NCBI GenBank assembly: GCA_900553125.1
Contig: USCB01000016.1
Location: forward strand, 1 to 37,686
DNA length: 37,686 nucleotides
Reading direction: 5' to 3'
Source of the DNA: an uncultured Clostridium sp.
GTDB lineage: Bacteria; Bacillota; Clostridia; TANB77; CAG-508
Made by a program: the position numbers and the translations under genes. Numbering within the stretch: the first letter of the stretch is position 1; every line of letters begins with the position of its first letter. This document shows, in pieces, positions 35,672-37,686 of this stretch. The notes under the pieces were generated by a model. The model had not been told where the DNA came from, made no database searches, and saw only the letters and a list, made by a program, of their open reading frames with translations.

Positions 35672-36097
35672 ATGAAAAAACAGTGTATTGTTATAGGTTT
35701 GGGAATTTATGGTATGAATGTTGCAAGAAAACTTTCTGAAGAAGGAATGGAGGTTTTTGCAATTGATAAGGATATGAGATTGGTGGAACGTGCAAGTAAT
35801 TTTGCAACTAAAGCGGTTTGCATGGATATTACTAATATTGATGCTTTTGATGGTATTCCTGTTGGCGATTTTGATGTTGGCGTTGTTGGTATTGGTGAGA
35901 GTGTGTCTGTTAGTATTATTACTTGTTTGGCTCTTAAAGAAGCGGGTGTTAATTATGTTATTGCTAAGGCTGGTGATAAGCTTCATAAGAGGATTTTGGA
36001 GAAACTTGATGTTGATGAGATTGTACTTCCAGAGGAGTATTTGGGGGTGATGACTGCTAGGAGTATTTTGGAGAGCAAGGAGATTAAAAAGGTATAA
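35672..36097 (+). CDS. ktrA: KtrA/TrkA regulatory subunit, 3'-truncated at a contig junction
   Basis: Only the N-terminal RCK nucleotide-binding domain is present: VIGLGIYGMNVARKL (GxGxxG), the acidic strand end FAIDKD, and PEEYLGVMTARSIL. KtrA proteins are about 215 residues, with a C-terminal RCK domain; here 141 residues end in KEIKKV-stop, and the stop lies in the A-rich seam before foreign DNA. The truncation is best explained by a chimeric join, not by a real shortened gene. AGGAGG RBS. T-ending codons dominate. Confidence 0.88.
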   Translation: MKKQCIVIGLGIYGMNVARKLSEEGMEVFAIDKDMRLVERASNFATKAVCMDITNIDAFDGIPVGDFDVGVVGIGESVSVSIITCLALKEAGVNYVIAKAGDKLHKRILEKLDVDEIVLPEEYLGVMTARSILESKEIKKV

Positions 36098-36101
36098 AAA
36101 A
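36085..36101. other. Putative chimeric junction between two genomes
   Basis: Within the low-complexity stretch TTAAAAAGGTATAAAAAAA, base composition, codon use and gene content change abruptly. Upstream is AT-rich clostridial DNA. Downstream, C- and G-ending codons and CGC/CGT arginine appear along with genes of gammaproteobacterial type. The truncated ktrA on the left and the full P-II gene on the right place the seam here. The exact base is uncertain by some 15 bp. Confidence 0.8.
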
Positions 36102-36440
36102 ATGAAAAAAATTACTGCAATTATCAAGCCCTTTAAATTAGATGATGTACGTGAGGCATTAAGTGCTAACGGTATTTCTGGTATGACTGTATCCGAGGTT
36201 AAAGGCTTTGGCAGACAGAAAGGCCATACTGAGCTTTATCGTGGCGCTGAGTATGTAGTCGATTTTTTACCTAAAGCAAAGATTGAGCTGGTAGTCGCTG
36301 ATAGTGATGTTGAGGTCTGCATTAAAGCAATCAATGCTGGCGCGCATACCGGCAAGATCGGTGATGGCAAAATTTTTGTCAGCGATGTTGAGCGTGTAAT
36401 CCGTATTCGCACTGGCGAAGAGGGTGACGACGCTATTTAA
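36102..36440 (+). CDS. glnB: Nitrogen regulatory protein P-II
   Basis: A 112-residue P-II signal transducer, whose trimer senses 2-oxoglutarate and ATP/ADP and controls glutamine synthetase adenylylation or AmtB. The T-loop has Y51 (RGAEYVVDFLPK), the uridylylation site of proteobacterial GlnB/GlnK. The B loop is GAHTGKIGDGKIFV and the C-terminus RIRTGEEGDDAI. GlnB versus GlnK cannot be resolved without an amtB neighbour. Codon use is unlike everything before 36,100. An AAGG is present upstream, but it lies at the seam. Confidence 0.93.
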   Translation: MKKITAIIKPFKLDDVREALSANGISGMTVSEVKGFGRQKGHTELYRGAEYVVDFLPKAKIELVVADSDVEVCIKAINAGAHTGKIGDGKIFVSDVERVIRIRTGEEGDDAI

Positions 36441-36496
36441 GCAGACGCTTCTAGTTAGATCTCTGTTATTATTGCGATTTTTAAGTAGAGCTACTC

Positions 36497-37090
36497 ATGT
36501 TAAAACTCTCTTCTTGTCTTAAATGTCTTTCAGGGGTAGCTCTAAGCATGGCTATGCTTAGTGGTTGCTCCACTACTCCTCCATCAAATCCAGAAAATCT
36601 CTGCTCTATTTTTCAGGAAAAAGACAGCTGGTATATGGCAGCCCATAAGGTGCATGATCGCTATGGTGTCCCTATCAATGTAGCGATGGCGATTATGGCT
36701 CAGGAATCCGGCTTTAGAGAGGATGCGCAACCGCCGATGCGCTGGTTCTTCTTTATTCCTTATGGCCGCGGTAGCAGTTCCTATGGTTATGCTCAGGCTC
36801 AGGACGAGGTTTGGAATGATTATGTAGCTGATAAGGGTGGTTTCTTCTCTAGTCGTGATGATTTTGCTGATGCCTTAGATTTTATCGGCTGGTATATGCA
36901 TAAGACTAAGCAGAAAAATCATATTCCCTATAAAGATGCTTACAATCAGTATCTAAATTATCATGAAGGCTGGGGTGGTTTTCAGCGCGGTACCTATATC
37001 AATAAGATGTGGCTTAAGGATATAGCTAAAGCGGTACAAGAGCGTTCCGATCGCTACCATCAGCAATTATTACACTGCAATTTATATTGA
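36497..37090 (+). CDS. SLT-type lytic transglycosylase lipoprotein
   Basis: A 197-residue lipoprotein with a signal peptide and lipobox LSGC (C24), so anchored to a Gram-negative membrane. The lysozyme-like domain has the catalytic glutamate E70 in AIMAQESGF, GSSSYGYAQAQ as the second motif, and a C-terminal YNQYLNYHEGWGGFQRG segment. This resembles the short transglycosylase-SLT lipoproteins of proteobacteria that cleave peptidoglycan. A Gram-negative-type lipoprotein fits the foreign tail. I see no close match to a named Mlt. Confidence 0.85.
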   Translation: MLKLSSCLKCLSGVALSMAMLSGCSTTPPSNPENLCSIFQEKDSWYMAAHKVHDRYGVPINVAMAIMAQESGFREDAQPPMRWFFFIPYGRGSSSYGYAQAQDEVWNDYVADKGGFFSSRDDFADALDFIGWYMHKTKQKNHIPYKDAYNQYLNYHEGWGGFQRGTYINKMWLKDIAKAVQERSDRYHQQLLHCNLY

Positions 37091-37106
37091 TTTTTAAGGT
37101 TAAAAC

Positions 37107-37622
37107 ATGCCCTTAGTAGATAGCTTTCTTGTAGATCATACTATTATGCCCGCACCTTCTGTGCGTTGTGCTAAGACTTTAGTCACCCCTAAAGGCGATC
37201 GTATTGAGGTTTGGGATTTACGCTTTGTAAAGCCTAATACTGAAATGATGCCGGAGAAGGGAATTCATACTTTAGAGCATTTCTTTGCCGGCTTTATGCG
37301 CGAGCATATCAATGAGCCCTCTAAAATTGAGGTAATCGATATTTCGCCTATGGGCTGTAAGACCGGTTTTTATATGAGCCTTATCGGTGAAGCTGATACG
37401 AATAAGGTCGCAAAGGCGATGCGCGACTCGATGCAGGATATTGTCAATTTAGATGACCAGACTAAAATCCCGGCTTCAAATCCATATCAGTGTGGCTCTT
37501 GCGATCTGCATTCCTTAGTTGAGGCTAAAGCTATTGCTAGAGCTGTTTTAGAGAAAGGCATTTTAAGCGTCAAGAATGCAGACATTGCCTTAGATCCGCA
37601 AAAGCTGCAGGAATTGCAATAG
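37107..37622 (+). CDS. luxS: S-ribosylhomocysteine lyase LuxS
   Basis: Cleaves S-ribosylhomocysteine to homocysteine and DPD, the precursor of autoinducer-2. A 171-residue metalloenzyme: H54 and H58 in HTLEH (with E57), catalytic C84 in SPMGCKTGFY, and the QCGSCDLHS segment with a metal-binding cysteine. Length is standard. It overlaps the next start (TAGTG) by one base, so it is translationally coupled to gmhB. Confidence 0.96.
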   Translation: MPLVDSFLVDHTIMPAPSVRCAKTLVTPKGDRIEVWDLRFVKPNTEMMPEKGIHTLEHFFAGFMREHINEPSKIEVIDISPMGCKTGFYMSLIGEADTNKVAKAMRDSMQDIVNLDDQTKIPASNPYQCGSCDLHSLVEAKAIARAVLEKGILSVKNADIALDPQKLQELQ

Positions 37623-37686
37623 TGCATAAAGCGGTTTTTTTTGACCGTGATGGCGTGATTAACGTCGATCACGGTTATGTCGGTTC
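37622..37686 (+). CDS. gmhB: D-glycero-beta-D-manno-heptose 1,7-bisphosphate 7-phosphatase, 5' part only
   Basis: The window ends 21 codons into a GTG-started frame, HKAVFFDRDGVINVDHGYVG. The HAD-superfamily motif FFDRDGVIN with the nucleophile and acid aspartates, followed by the HGYV segment, is characteristic of GmhB in LPS heptose synthesis. That supports a Gram-negative source for the tail. The remaining part lies outside the window. Confidence 0.8.
   Translation, partial: MHKAVFFDRDGVINVDHGYVG

Noticed and set aside
35654..36127. 157-residue minus-strand open frame over ktrA and the seam
   Set aside because: Asparagine- and isoleucine-rich shadow of ktrA that also crosses the suspected junction.

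Overview
From 1 to about 36,100 the window is a continuous, very AT-rich, gene-dense stretch. AGA-dominated arginine, strong GGAGG ribosome sites, TTGaca-17-TAtAAT promoters, DnaE, SufBCD/SufS/SufU, KtrB/TrkH and prepilin-like GLUG-repeat surface proteins point to an uncultured gut-type low-GC clostridium (inference). From about 36,100 to the end the DNA is much less AT-rich, uses gammaproteobacterial-style codons and carries P-II, an SLT lipoprotein, luxS and gmhB. This tail most likely comes from another organism, joined at a truncated trkA. I read it as a contig chimera.

Layout. 0.1-4 kb: ackA, an HD-domain hydrolase, a degenerate aldehyde-dehydrogenase-like protein and an NrnA-like DHH phosphoesterase, ending in a terminator and a 56-bp palindromic repeat. 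4.1-6.7 kb: an adenosine-deaminase-fold protein with a large helical insertion and a C-terminal SLOG-like domain. 6.8-11.5 kb: two genes of foreign codon usage (an FAD dehydrogenase and a DUF84 NTPase) flank three native unknowns, two of them tandem transglutaminase-like paralogues. 11.6-16.8 kb: guaB, a large unrecognised protein with RelA/SpoT synthetase motifs, and convergent guaA, so a putative alarmone-type protein sits between the two GMP-branch enzymes. 16.9-17.8 kb: a MYG1-family gene. 17.9-24.9 kb: a suf/mnmA cluster (DtxR-like regulator, sufC, sufB, sufD, sufS, sufU, mnmA) with a 59-residue antisense gene between sufC and sufB. 24.9-28.7 kb: a decayed mntA-hepT module and two prepilin-like surface proteins with frame breaks. 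29-36.1 kb: small genes, a GT4 glycosyltransferase, dnaE, trkH and truncated trkA.

The most striking observation crosses gene boundaries. In the native genes I found CGG as an in-frame codon at only five places. At four of them (sufB, both surface-protein genes at the same duplicated point, and again in the second surface gene) the protein continues only if the ribosome moves +1 and reads the following GGN as glycine. At the fifth (8700) the +1 frame is also open. The CGG trinucleotide is common out of frame. This is what would be expected if CGG is unassigned and bypassed by +1 frameshifting, or read as a four-base CGGN glycine codon. The two foreign genes use CGG as ordinary arginine, which is either evidence of recent arrival or a counter-argument. 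Sequencing error and gene decay remain live alternatives.
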